NCBI GenBank assembly: GCA_026874595.1
Contig: CM049307.1
Coordinates: forward strand, 78,098,643-78,162,642
Length of the DNA stretch: 64,000 nucleotides
Source of the DNA: Sipunculus nudus
Taxonomy: Eukaryota; Annelida; Sipuncula; Golfingiida; Sipunculidae
Direction: 5' to 3'
This document shows, piece after piece, positions 24,940 through 35,339 of this stretch. Made by a program: the position numbers and the translations under genes. The notes under the pieces are model-generated. The model saw nothing but the letters and a program-made list of their open reading frames with translations. It did no database searches and had not been told where the DNA came from. Every line of letters starts with the position of its first letter. Positions within the stretch are counted from its first letter, which is position 1.

Positions 24940-26665
24940 CCAGTGCGTCCATCTGTTCTTCTGTTTCGACATGTTAACCCACATATCTTCGGACTCATTT
25001 GACCAATCAAGAAAAAAAATGTAAAATGTAGCCCTTCGATAGCTTTATAACATACAATAAAAATGGTAGCGCCACCTGCATCCATGTTTGAACAGTGTCC
25101 GTCTGTTCGTCTGCCTTCGGTTAAAATCACTCATATATATCTCCGCAGTGGTTTGACTAATTCACCTGAAATTCGGCATGCATATACATCCTGGATAGCT
25201 TTCTTGATTTTATGACAGGTGGCTCCACCTACATTCACGTTCACGCTGCAGACATCCATGCTTATATCTCCAGACTGGTTTGACGTATCTTCTTAAAAAT
25301 TTGCATGTGTTAAGAATTCACATAGCTCTTTATCATACTAAGACACTAGTGGCGCCACCTGCAAATATTTTTGCAACCATTTTTGCACAGCGTCCATCTA
25401 TTCGTTTGACTTTGGCAAAAATCACTCATATCTCGGCAGTGGTTTGACTTATTCACCTGAAATTTGGCATGCCTATACATCCTGGCTAGCTTTCTTGATT
25501 TTATGACAGGTGGCGCAACCTACATTCATGTTCACGCTGCAGACATCCATGCTTATATCTCTTGACTGGTTTGATTATCTTCCTGAAAATTTGCATGTGT
25601 TTGGATCTCACACAGCTCTTTATCATACAAGAAACTGGTGGCGCCACCTGCAATTAATTTTGCACAGCGTTCATCTGTTAGTTTGACTTTGGTTAAATCA
25701 CTCATATCTCAGCAGTGGTTTGACTTATACAAATGAAATTTGGCATGCGTATACATCCTGGATAGCTTTCTTCATTTTATGACAGGTGGCGCCACTTACA
25801 TTCACGTTAATGGTGCAGATATCCATGCTAATATCTCCGGACTGGTTTGACGTATCTTCCTGAAGTTTTGCATGTGTTTGGATCTCACATAGCTCTTCAT
25901 CATACAATAATCATGTGGCGCCACCGGCAACCACTTTTGCACAGCGTCCGTCTGTTTTTCTGCTGTGGGATAAAATCACTCATATCTCGGCAGTGGTTTG
26001 ACTTTTCCACCTGAAATTTGGCATGCCTATACATCCTGGATAGCTTTCTTGATTTTATGACAGGTGGCGCAACCTACATTCATGTTCACGCTGCAGACAT
26101 CCATGCTAATATCTCTTGACTGGTTTGATTATCTTCCTGAAAATTTGCATGTGTTTGGATCTCACACGGCTCTTTATCATACAAGAAACTGGTGGCGCCA
26201 CCTGCAATTAATTTTGCACAGCGTTCATCTGTTAGTTTGACTTTGGTTAAATCACTCATATCTCAGCAGTGGTTTGACTAATACAAATGAAATTTGGCAT
26301 GCGTATACATCCTGGATAGCTTTCTTCATTTTATGACAGGTGGCGCCACTTACATTCACGTTAATGGTGCAGATATCCATGCTAATATCTCCGGACTGGT
26401 TTGACGTATCTTCCTGAAGTTTTGCATGTGTTTGGATCTCACATAGCTCTTCATCATACAATAATCATGTGGCGCCACCGGCAACCACTTTTGCACAGCG
26501 TCCGTCTGTTTTTCTGCTGTGGGATAAAATCACTCATATCTCGGCAGTGGTTTGACTTTTCCACCTGAAATTTTGCATGTATATACATCTTGGATAGTTA
26601 CTCGTTCAAATTACAGGTGGCGTTACCTACAATCATGTTCACGTTTCAGACGTCCATGCTGATAT
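24940..26665 (+). repeat. Hierarchical tandem array, about 138/277/554 bp
   Basis: Tandem array of about six units of roughly 277 bp. The landmark ATCACTCATATCTC recurs at about 25,422, 25,699, 25,977, 26,252 and 26,529, with a diverged copy near 25,127. Each unit is two related halves of about 138 bp, both containing CTGGTTTGAC or GTGGTTTGAC, then CCTGAAA-TTTG-CATG, then the palindrome GGTGGCGCCACC or a variant. Alternate units are the most alike: 25,699-25,976 is nearly identical to 26,252-26,528. This gives a higher-order period of about 554 bp. The first units (24,940-25,130) and the last half unit are the most diverged. Minus-strand frames inside it repeat with the array and are not genes. 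Confidence 0.85.
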
Positions 26666-26669
26666 GTAA

Positions 26670-27220
26670 CACATCTAACACCATTCCCCCTTGCCTCTCA
26701 ATCCATGCCTCACTTCACCCGTCCTAATCTGAATTTGGCGGATACCCGTATTCTAGTTTTACCATAAACTACTTGTTATGCTTGAAGAGGTGGTTCATTT
26801 AACATGCTGTTAACAATTGTTTTGTCTGTTAATGAGTCTGTTTATTTTTAATGCTGTCAACCGGGCAGTCCTGGCCTCAAACTAAGTTGATGACCGGCTT
26901 TGATCTGTTTTTTGCACTTCCAATCTTTTAGTATTTTCCTGTGTGAGTGTAAGGATACCCGAATCAAATGATGATATTTCCACCGCATTGGGATGGTGCA
27001 CATTTATGGAAGTACAGTATTTTCACAGTTCATGACTTTATTATGTGTTGAGCCCTCATGATGTAGGTCATATGGTGCCAGCAGAATACACAAATGTATA
27101 ACTAATAATACATTTACATTGATAAAACATTATACAAAGTTAAAGATGCCACTTATATGTTTATTTTATTGCATTAACTTTATGTTAAGGGAATAAAATT
27201 AACCACTACAGACGAGCTAC
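26670..27220. other. Non-coding stretch
   Basis: No feature is supported between the tandem array and the next dispersed repeat. Confidence 0.5.
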
Positions 27221-27223
27221 ACT

Positions 27224-27290
27224 GAAATGTACAATCTTGACCCCGGGATTGTTGTAAATTTCAGTGCCCTGGAATCAAAGTACACCTGTA
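27224..27290 (-). repeat. Palindromic dispersed repeat, copy 4 (partial)
   Basis: Carries CACTGAAATGTACAATC, then GTTGTAAATTTCAGTGCCC and AAAGTACACCTGTA, matching copies 1-3 in reverse orientation. The CAGCTGG and TTTAAAGG half is missing, so it is a shortened copy centred on the foldback core. Confidence 0.65.
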
Positions 27291-27294
27291 CTGA

Positions 27295-27517
27295 ACGCTA
27301 ACATGCACCCAGATAACGCCGGGGTTTTGGTCCCATTTCACGCATCATGTTCAACGCATTTCTTATCTCAAATATTTTAATGTTAAAACACTGTTGATTT
27401 TAAAACAGCTTTGAAAATGAGTTTTTTTTTCATTTATTTTGGTTTGGTTGAAAAATTATGACAAGTAATAAACAGCGTGTGGTACACTCACCATTCAGTA
27501 AAAGTGATATTATGTTT

Positions 27518-27559
<42 letters not shown>

Positions 27560-28030
27560 GGGAGGGGGTTCCTTTTATCTAAGGATATATTACATTAACT
27601 ATTCGTTTTTTATAGCGGAGATGAAATTCGTAAATTCGTTGAAATGCAAACCAAACAGCAAATACGTCTTTTGTGGTTTTTTTTTTTCTCCCTCATGTGA
27701 CAGAAGATAATGCCAATACTTATTCTTTCACCAGAACCCTGACAATACCAACCTCTATGAAGCTCAATAACATCCGTGATACCGTTCTTCAGATATCTTT
27801 AGGACACACATACACACACGTAGATTCGAATGAAAACCATAGCCCTCGCTTTGCCTATGGTTAATAATTATTATACATATTAACATATAAAAATACTATA
27901 GTTACAAGCATTGCGCTAAAAAGAGCATTAAAACGACACTAAACATCCATACATAAAAAATTAGATGATAACAATTCACTGGAATAAAAATAGTTAAGAT
28001 CTTACTCACAGTCATTATTAATTAATAGTA
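27295..28030. other. Non-coding stretch
   Basis: No gene is supported. A (TA)n tract lies at 27,520-27,556. Confidence 0.5.
27520..27556. repeat. (TA)n microsatellite
   Basis: About 37 bp of alternating T and A. Confidence 0.9.
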
Positions 28031-28032
28031 AC

Positions 28033-29228
28033 TTAATTTTTTTTTAATAAATGAAAAGCTTTCCACCTGGGTCTTTTTGTTCTAAGTTTTGGTTGGTTTG
28101 ACTGATACGAGAAATGCCATCGCTCTCCGAAATGTTCGTGATGGAACAGGACTTCTTTCCTTTGCAGACGGCTAGCGTAAATATGTCTGCAAGGAAGTAA
28201 AGTTTCCTCTGATTTCATTCTAGCACACTTAATTTCGTCTAGAATACTATTGGCTGCATAAGGTGTTAATGTTGGCAGGATATGATGTGTTGTTTTATCA
28301 TTGTCTCAAAGTCCGTATGTGGCTTCCATTTCCTGATTAAAGCTTTCATGATTGGCAGCCACAGATTTGTGAAGTAACATCAAACCTTTAATGGCTTCAG
28401 AAAGTATCATATTTCTTGACTGGATGTCTTTGATTTTTTTTTTCATTGTGAGTTTCTGTTCTTTTATTTGTGGTGTTACCTAGATTAGTATATTAATATG
28501 TGAGGTGTGCAGCCCAAAGCTCTCTGATTGAATGCCAGTTTTTGTTATAATATGTCATTAATTCTGCTGTGGTTTGTCTTGTCAGATATGCAAGCTTAGC
28601 TTTTAAAGCGTCTTCTGTATTTACATACACGAGCTGTCTTAAGGCACATATTATGTAATACGCACATATTCTGGTGCGGGGTTTATCTTTATTTCTCGGA
28701 AATAAAGCCTGACATGGAAATTTTCCATCTGAACTGAGGCATTTTGCATACACGACTTGATGGAGGCAATTTCTTTCAGATCTTTATCAACAATTACTAC
28801 CTGAACTCTTTGTAGGTTTTAAATTACTTGCAGTTGAGACAGAGGCATTTTAATGGTGGACTCTCTTTCGTCAGCCACAAAAACATAAGCTATAGGCTTA
28901 CCATAACCATGACAATTATCATAGCCCTTGTCTATGTAACGAGCCATCGACGGATCATCAAGTTGTTTGGCTATGTTAATATAGGTTGACCATGACTATT
29001 ACCATTTTCAATGATAATGGTTAATATAGGAGGTCACATCTTGTTCGTGCAATAAGTCCAGTCAATATACAGCACTACAGGAAACTTGGAAAAAATTTGC
29101 TTCACGTCACCTGTTGCAAACGGCAGGACCTGAAAATTGTCCTCTTCATCTGTCATGATGGTTACTGATGCTTCTGGATCATTGCTCACTGAAAAGAAAA
29201 ACAAAAATAAGGCAGGCCTTATTTCCAC
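28033..29228 (-). pseudogene. Decayed MULE-type transposase / ZSWIM-like protein
   Basis: Read on the minus strand, the pieces are in the expected order. First is FSKFPVVLYIDWTYC (about 29,100-29,045), the block around the first catalytic Asp of MULE transposases. Next are GKPIAYVFVADERESTIK (about 28,900), VVIVDKDLKEIASIK (about 28,800) with the D-K-D block, and FHVRLYFR. A helical segment at 28,753-28,493 follows. Last is ETLLPCRHIYASRLQRKEV (about 28,200), the C-x-H half of a SWIM zinc finger. Stops and frame changes break the chain at least four times, and the first Cys pair of the SWIM finger is not recognisable. ZSWIM1/3-type host proteins share this architecture, but this copy cannot encode a protein. 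Its mean similarity to an intact family member is unknown. Confidence 0.65.
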
Positions 29229-29231
29229 CCC

Positions 29232-30123
29232 CCCCCCCCCTTATGTTACCTACTACCCTGGTAGATTATTGTTTCAGTTATTTATCATACCACTGATTTT
29301 ATCATGAACATTTTGAATGATATTACTGTGGTGTCAAAATAGGTGAAAATTACTAGAACATGTCAATGTATCCTGCAGGTGGCGCTACCTGTGTTAGGCC
29401 TACTTTTTCCGGCCACAGTTGTGTTTTTCCCTTTAAACTTGGAAAATTCATTAAATAAGAAAGCCGAAGCCTCCAAGTCATATACACAGATAACTTAGAG
29501 GAAGGGGAGGAAATGAATATTATTTGAAATAGGATTTTGTTTTAAATAAACGTTTAATATGTCTTTGAATTTTGCTGATCACAAAATTCTGTAGCTTCAT
29601 AATTCATTGACTTTTTTTTCAAATTTTGCATACGCATAGAGATGGGCCGGAGGACATAGCCTATTTAAAATGGTGTCATGATCATTACATTGCAATTGAC
29701 CTTGACTTAGAATTTGTTTAATGTTTACCTCATGAACCACTGCAAACATCTTTCACTATTTCACTATTGGTCTGACATATTGATCATGTTACTGCATGCT
29801 TTGTGATTTTCTGCTTGCAAATGGCGCCATCCTATGTTGGTTGCTTCCTGTGTTGATAAATGCTATTGCTACTTGTAACTGAATCAGTCTTATATTATCA
29901 TAACTGTACTATTTAATCATTTCATCCATTAGGTCATCTGGCCGTAACACCTTTTACATATGTTAACATATATCTCAAGGACTTTTTCATCTTTTATCAC
30001 AAAGTTTATAAAACCTCCGTACCTGCACGATTCAATTTCAGACTCTTGAGAAAACAATATGGCTGCCATGCACTGATCTTTGGATTCTTTTTATGCATCT
30101 AAACATTGTTTTATGCTGCAGTA
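29232..30123. other. Non-coding stretch
   Basis: No gene is supported. A C-run sits at about 29,229-29,241, and an isolated GGTGGCGCTACCTG related to the 25 kb array lies near 29,385. Confidence 0.5.
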
Positions 30124-30126
30124 TTA

Positions 30127-30355
30127 AGGTCTGTTTCCATGTGCGCGTATAAGCGTATTCGCTTATATGCGTAAAAAAATAGGTGTGTTTCAATGTGCGC
30201 GTATATGCGTATATTCCTGAACTGGAAGACTATTATATTTGTACATTGGATCGAGCAGGCCTTCCACAAAAAAGGATGCTGAAGTGACGTCCTTCTACGC
30301 CGAATCCCCGAGTTCACGCAGACTATTCGTGAAAATCGCTCCTGCGGCGATTTCA

Positions 30356-30411
<56 letters not shown>

Positions 30412-30504
30412 TATATTATATGTACCTACGCATATGGATACAATCTAGTTACAAAATCATATGAGCGATTTTTCGCGTATATAGGCGCACATGGAAACAC
30501 CCCT
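30127..30504. mobile_element. Foldback MITE with TTA target duplication (member B)
   Basis: Element of about 378 bp. The left end reads AGGTCTGTTTCCATGTGCGC, and the right end read in reverse complement is AGGGGTGTTTCCATGTGCGC. TTA directly flanks both ends (30,124-30,126 and 30,505-30,507). Subterminal GCGTATAAGCG and CGCGTATATAGGCGC motifs extend the inverted repeat. A (TA)n tract of about 49 bp (30,358-30,406) sits inside it. There is no transposase; reading frames crossing it are palindrome artefacts. This is the best-defined of three related elements (see 8,127 and 37,712). Confidence 0.75.
30358..30406. repeat. (TA)n microsatellite inside MITE B
   Basis: About 49 bp of alternating T and A, internal to the foldback element at 30,127-30,504. 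Confidence 0.9.
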
Positions 30505-30509
30505 TTATT

Positions 30510-31078
30510 AATGCCCTATTTCATGACCTTCATTGTCCGAATAATTTCTCGTTGAGAATTTTCATGAATTATATAATGGATTATTCTTAAATTGTGTGTG
30601 CCGGTTCTTATTGTTTAGATGCATCCATTACACAAGACAACTTTGGACCCGGATTCATCCTCTTTCAGTCAATACTGTTTTTACATTTGAAGGAAACATC
30701 TATTAAATATCACAAAATATTACTAATTTCGTTAAGTCCTTAGCACAAGAATACCCATGTTTATCTGTTATTCATATGTAACATCAAGTAACAGGTGTGC
30801 AAGGGCGCTACCGGGGGGGGGGGGGGGGGGGGGGATACATTTTATTTTAGAAATCCCAATAGGGCTCAATAAAATGCGGTCGGCCATCTGTTTTTTGTAC
30901 GTGTGTTAGTAAGTCCTGATGTGGCGTACTTTGAAGTCCTCACATGGCTTATTATTAGGCGTACCAGGCCAGGGGCGCTTGTTATCATTTAACAATGTGT
31001 TTTCAAAACATGCGCTCCACAGGAAGGGTTGCGGTCGTGGGTGTCCCTATCCTAACGTATGGGAAAAAAGAACATTTA
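30510..31078. other. Non-coding stretch with long G-run
   Basis: No gene is supported. A G-run of about 22 bp occupies 30,813-30,834. Confidence 0.5.
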
Positions 31079-31081
31079 TTA

Positions 31082-31416
31082 GGCCAAAAAAAATTAAAGG
31101 TATGGTTCTCAGGCACCGCCCGCATCAATTTTAAACCCCCGCATCAAAAATTTTTATTTGATTTTCAATAAAAACTTTCCAATTTTGAGCTGCTGCCGCT
31201 CCGACATTTCTTTCAAGAAGATAAAACCATACAATTTCCTTTGTTTTGTAGTGCTTTTACTTATTTAGCAAATTAAAACTGTTATTTTTATGCTTTCCCT
31301 CATCATTCGACATTTTTACCGAAACATACCAAAAAATTTAAAATAAAAAAAGCGCCCGCCCGCATTGATTTCTGAAAAAAAGTGCCTGAGAACCATACCT
31401 TTTTTTTATTTTGGCC
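31082..31416. mobile_element. MITE with GGCCAAAA ends and TTA target duplication
   Basis: Non-autonomous element of about 335 bp. The left end reads GGCCAAAAAAAATTAAAGG then TATGGTTCTCAGGCAC. The right end is its near-perfect reverse complement, GTGCCTGAGAACCATACC then T-rich sequence and TTTTGGCC. TTA flanks both ends (31,079-31,081 and 31,417-31,419). Inner CCGCCCGCATCAATTT and GCCCGCCCGCATTGATTT blocks extend the inverted repeat. No coding capacity. TIRs of about 35 bp with a TTA duplication fit a PIF/Harbinger-type origin (inference). Confidence 0.8.
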
Positions 31417-31424
31417 TTAGCCTT

Positions 31425-33770
31425 AAATTCATAACAGATGCTATAAATTATATTTATTAAATGAACCACTAATCGACACTACCTAATTAGTACTACATTG
31501 TATCAAAGAGTCCATAATACTAATAGTTAATTACAAGAGTAAAGCGCATGAACTACATTGAAGTCTGACGTGCTTGTGTGTCTGTTATGGGGTATGTAAA
31601 AATATAGGTTTGATCAATCAGTTCTCATACTTTAAAAATATATATAACTGCCAGACCTTGCATTTACTACAATTGTAAGTTTCCGTGACGAAGCTGGGTT
31701 TTATCAGTTAAGTCCCCAAGCGCTAGCACACTGATGATTAAATTACGAAATTCAGATTTCATCCATAAATACCACTGCACGACTCTTCCATAGTTTTAAT
31801 ATACCCATAACGTATTTTGAGCATTTTGAGACGAATCTTTGGTTAAGGTATTAAACTTAAATCGTCAATTTAAATTTATTTGTTTACCTTAATTTTATAT
31901 TGCAAATAAAAATGTGTTCATGTTCAAGGTTTTCTTATCACTTTCTGTCAAAAACGCACATTTGACATAATTTGGAAGCATTTACTCGGCTGTATTCTAT
32001 GTTTTGAGCTTTAATTTATCCCTGGCATATTCTGTTAAAATGAGGTCATGAACTACATATAATTTTTATGTGTTAAAGTCCTTATCAAGTGTCCCCAAAC
32101 TGTAATTTCTTTTTATAAATGTATGATTTTAAAATTTGAATTATTAATAAAATGTTAAATATATGCCTACTTTTACCATTTAAGTCGTTTCAAACAGATG
32201 AAATATACCAAGCTCAACATAAGTTTAAATTGCTGGATTTCGCTTTTTAGCTAAAAAAAACTACTTTTTATCTTTTTAATTTCATCATAAAACGAGATAA
32301 AAATAAAAATATGTAATTTTACAAACCTCTTTGCAGGCGTTTTTGCTGAGTGTAAGAAAAAAAGAATATACACAAATCAGTAAATAAATAATTTCCCTGT
32401 AGACACATTTCCTCTTGTCAATCAGCTGTTGGTATGCTGAAAGTATTAAAGTTGTGAAGTCCTGATTTTTTTTCTAGAAGTGAGTCAATATTGACAAGGT
32501 CATAAATGAATTACAATTTTAACAGTTCTTAATATACATTAAATATATATTGGGTTTAATTTGTACGATTAAGTATCATATTTATATTTGACGGTGGTCC
32601 AATTGCATTTTCTCACGGATCCCTTCTGTTACCACACTTCTGATATGCGCGTTTTCAGTCTTGAACTGTCATGAATAATGCCAAATGAGGCGGTTACAGC
32701 GCCCTCTATCACACCACACCAGGTATTCAAGTGTTGTAGTAAACTATATTATCACTAGGGGACAGTACTCATCATATATTGCTTGAAATATGACACTGTA
32801 TAAATGTGCCTACACAATAACTAGGCAGTACACATCATATATTGCTTGAAATATGACACTGTATAAATGTGCCTACACAATAACTAAATAACCATATAAT
32901 AACACATCGTGTATGTAATTTTTACACTATTCCCTCCAGCCAGTCCTAAACAAGCATTTTGATTCCATATCTTTTACTTTTCACAGACAACACGGTTGAT
33001 TTGTTGAGATTATACAAAAAAATACATAAAAACAGGGTGCGGATGAGCAGCCGTGATATATCTCTCTCAATATACACATGCACCAAAGGAAAGAGTTCTC
33101 ACGCAGTTCCCCATCAGACCACAAAGAAAGCGGTCCACCCTGATTACAAAAATCATAAGGAGAGGTAAAGATTATGGTAAACACTTGGTATACTTCACAT
33201 ATCCATCAGGTGTGAGAAAGAAAAGTCGGGTGTCTATAAAAAATGTTTAATCAGCACAAAACAGGAGAAGGAGAAATAAAGAAAATAACAGCCTAAATCC
33301 ATATTTCCATGGAAAAGAAGAAGAGAGAAATACTCCTCGACTTGTGTTGCAGGACCTTCCTCCAACCTTGTATCTGGAGAAAGTGACCGAAATGAGACAC
33401 GCAAATCAACTGAACAGTTTATTACTGGCGTTGAAATTGTTATGGATACCAACAAATATTAGGACTGTCAGTTTGATGCAGTAGCTCATCAACTTGCCAC
33501 CTTAAGCAGATATTGTTCTCGGGAACAACTACGAATGAGTTCAGTGACCAATCTCCAAGATAACATAAATATGTACTCAGATTTTTGAGCCATACATGTT
33601 AAATTTGAAACTAATATGTCAAATTTGTGAACAGATAGCCCCTGTGACGTTGACCTTTGAGGTTGTGACCCCAAACTCATTTATGCTCTCCCCATACTGG
33701 CAAGTCGGCTAAACGTGCAAGATGGAAAGTTTGGGATGTAAAGCTTAGCTTAAAATGCAGCCATAATCTT
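31425..33770. other. Non-coding stretch
   Basis: No gene is supported; frames of up to 73 codons lack domains. A 63-bp unit containing GCTTGAAATATGACACTG is tandemly duplicated at about 32,759-32,886 with almost no divergence, which suggests a recent event. Confidence 0.55.
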
Positions 33771-33774
33771 TTTA

Positions 33775-35000
33775 CAGGTTTCTTTAGTGTAGGCCATATG
33801 TAAGTCATGTTTGAAATCCATAATCCATATGTCAATCCAACCTGGAGTTATCATCTGGAAACAAATTTGTGTGGATGGACAGACAGACGGACAGACAGAC
33901 AGGGTGATTACTTTAGGGCATCCACTTGTGATCAATAAACACACCAGGTTTTGGGACACTAGATGGAACCCGAGCTGAAAAACTGACATGATTGTTGTCA
34001 TTTTATAGTAATAAAAATAGAAAAAAAAAATTAAAATAAAAAAAAATCAGGTGGCGCAACCACTTTTCGAGAACTGACAAAACCAGTCATTGTGAAATTT
34101 CAAGGCAATTCATGACAATCCATGCATTAATTATCAAGATATTGGTGATTTTGTATCAACATATTTGAATATTCTGGGGGTACTTACAAGCCGCATAGCT
34201 CAGAGGATATAGGTCGCAGTGACCTTATTTCTTGTTTCCAAAGAGACATTTTATGGACCTCCCTCGATGTACAGTTACAGGCACCTGGGATCAGCGGTTA
34301 CGTTTGTGCCATGCTAACGGACGGCCGGTGGCCGGACGACCAGGGAGACAACGGACAAAGCGCCATACCTATATCTTAGATGATTATAGTCAGCAGAGCT
34401 AAAAATCATACAGGTTCTTGCTTTAGTGGTGGGTCATATATTAGTCAGGTGTAAAATCCATGTGTCAATCCAACCTGGAGTTTTCATCTGAAAACAATTT
34501 GTGTGGATGGACGGATTGACAGACAAAAAGACGAACAGACTGACAGACAGGGTGATTACTATATGGCATCCACTTGTGATCAATAAACATGAAGGGGTTT
34601 GGGACACTAGATATAATCACAGCTGAGAAATTTATTTGATTGTTGTCATTTTATAGTAAAAAAATTAGAAAAATATTCATTGAAATAATAAAAAAAATAC
34701 AGGTTGCGCCACCACTTTTTGGGAACTGACAATAATTGTATTGGTCAATATTCAAGGCAAGATTCATGACAATCCATGCACTACTTTCAAGCCCAATAGC
34801 TCGGAGAATATAGGTCACAATGGCCTAATTTCAGATTTCCTAGGAGATTTTTTATTGACCTCCCTGGATGTTCATTAAACGTTTTCTAGGTCCAGCAGTT
34901 CCGATTTGTGCCCAGCTAAGGTACGCCCGGAAGGCTGGACGCCCCGACGAACAAAGCGCTATTTCTATACCTCAGTTGACTTACAGTCAGCTGAGTTAAA
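33775..35000 (+). repeat. Two-unit ladder repeat related to family X
   Basis: Two direct units of about 630 bp (the landmark GTCAATCCAACCTGGAGTT is at 33,831 and 34,464). Each contains GACAGACAGGGTGATTACT, CACTTGTGATCAATAAACA, an AGGTGGCGCAACCACTTTT-like block, a GATTTGTGCC-like block, a GGACG-rich stretch and ACAAAGCGC. Each ends near TAGTCAGC(A/T)GAG(C/T)TAAAA. The GATTTGTGCC, ACGGACAAAG and TCAGCTGAGCTAAAA blocks are shared with the ladder at 45.9-47.5 kb, so this is a diverged relative. Confidence 0.65.
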
Positions 35001-35164
35001 ATTGCTACTTTTCTGACAATGCCATATTAGGATAATGAGCTGCTTTGGCGGAGGTCAGCGCTCTCTTAGTGTTTCCTGGTTTAACTTTCACACAAACGGG
35101 CATTTCCAAATAACCAATATTGTGTAGTGCGTTTAATAAACAGTCCTGCTTTTCGATGTACTCA

Positions 35165-35335
35165 GTGCTGGACAGTCAAGGGGTTACACGCTCAGCTCTG
35201 TCCGATGGTGACCCGGGTTCAATCCCCGGCATGGATATGAGAGGGGGTTGTAGTTGCCTGTCCTAGGTCTGTGGTTTTTTTCTACTTCCAGAGCCTACAG
35301 AAGGCTGCCATCAGGGCCGCGGAGACTGCCTCGTG
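35165..35335 (+). mobile_element. tRNA-derived SINE fragment
   Basis: The first 70 bases look like a tRNA: an A-box-like AGTCAAGGGGTTA and a B box GGGTTCAATCC (35,215-35,225). The B box sits in a perfect 5-bp T arm (CCGGG, 7-nt loop, CCCGG). The tRNA-like head is followed by a tRNA-unrelated body rather than a terminator, so this is a SINE copy and not a tRNA gene. The 3' end is not defined. Confidence 0.6.
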
Positions 35336-35339
35336 TTGG

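Noticed and set aside
25725-26461. Two near-identical minus-strand frames of 60-69 codons
   Set aside because: They lie inside the tandem array and repeat with its 554-bp period, so they reflect repeat identity and not a gene.
24940-26665. CRISPR-like array
   Set aside because: The units are long, diverged and contiguous without unique spacers of regular size, and the genome is eukaryotic.
35165-35235. Functional tRNA gene
   Set aside because: The T arm and B box are good, but the other arms do not form and SINE body sequence follows directly.
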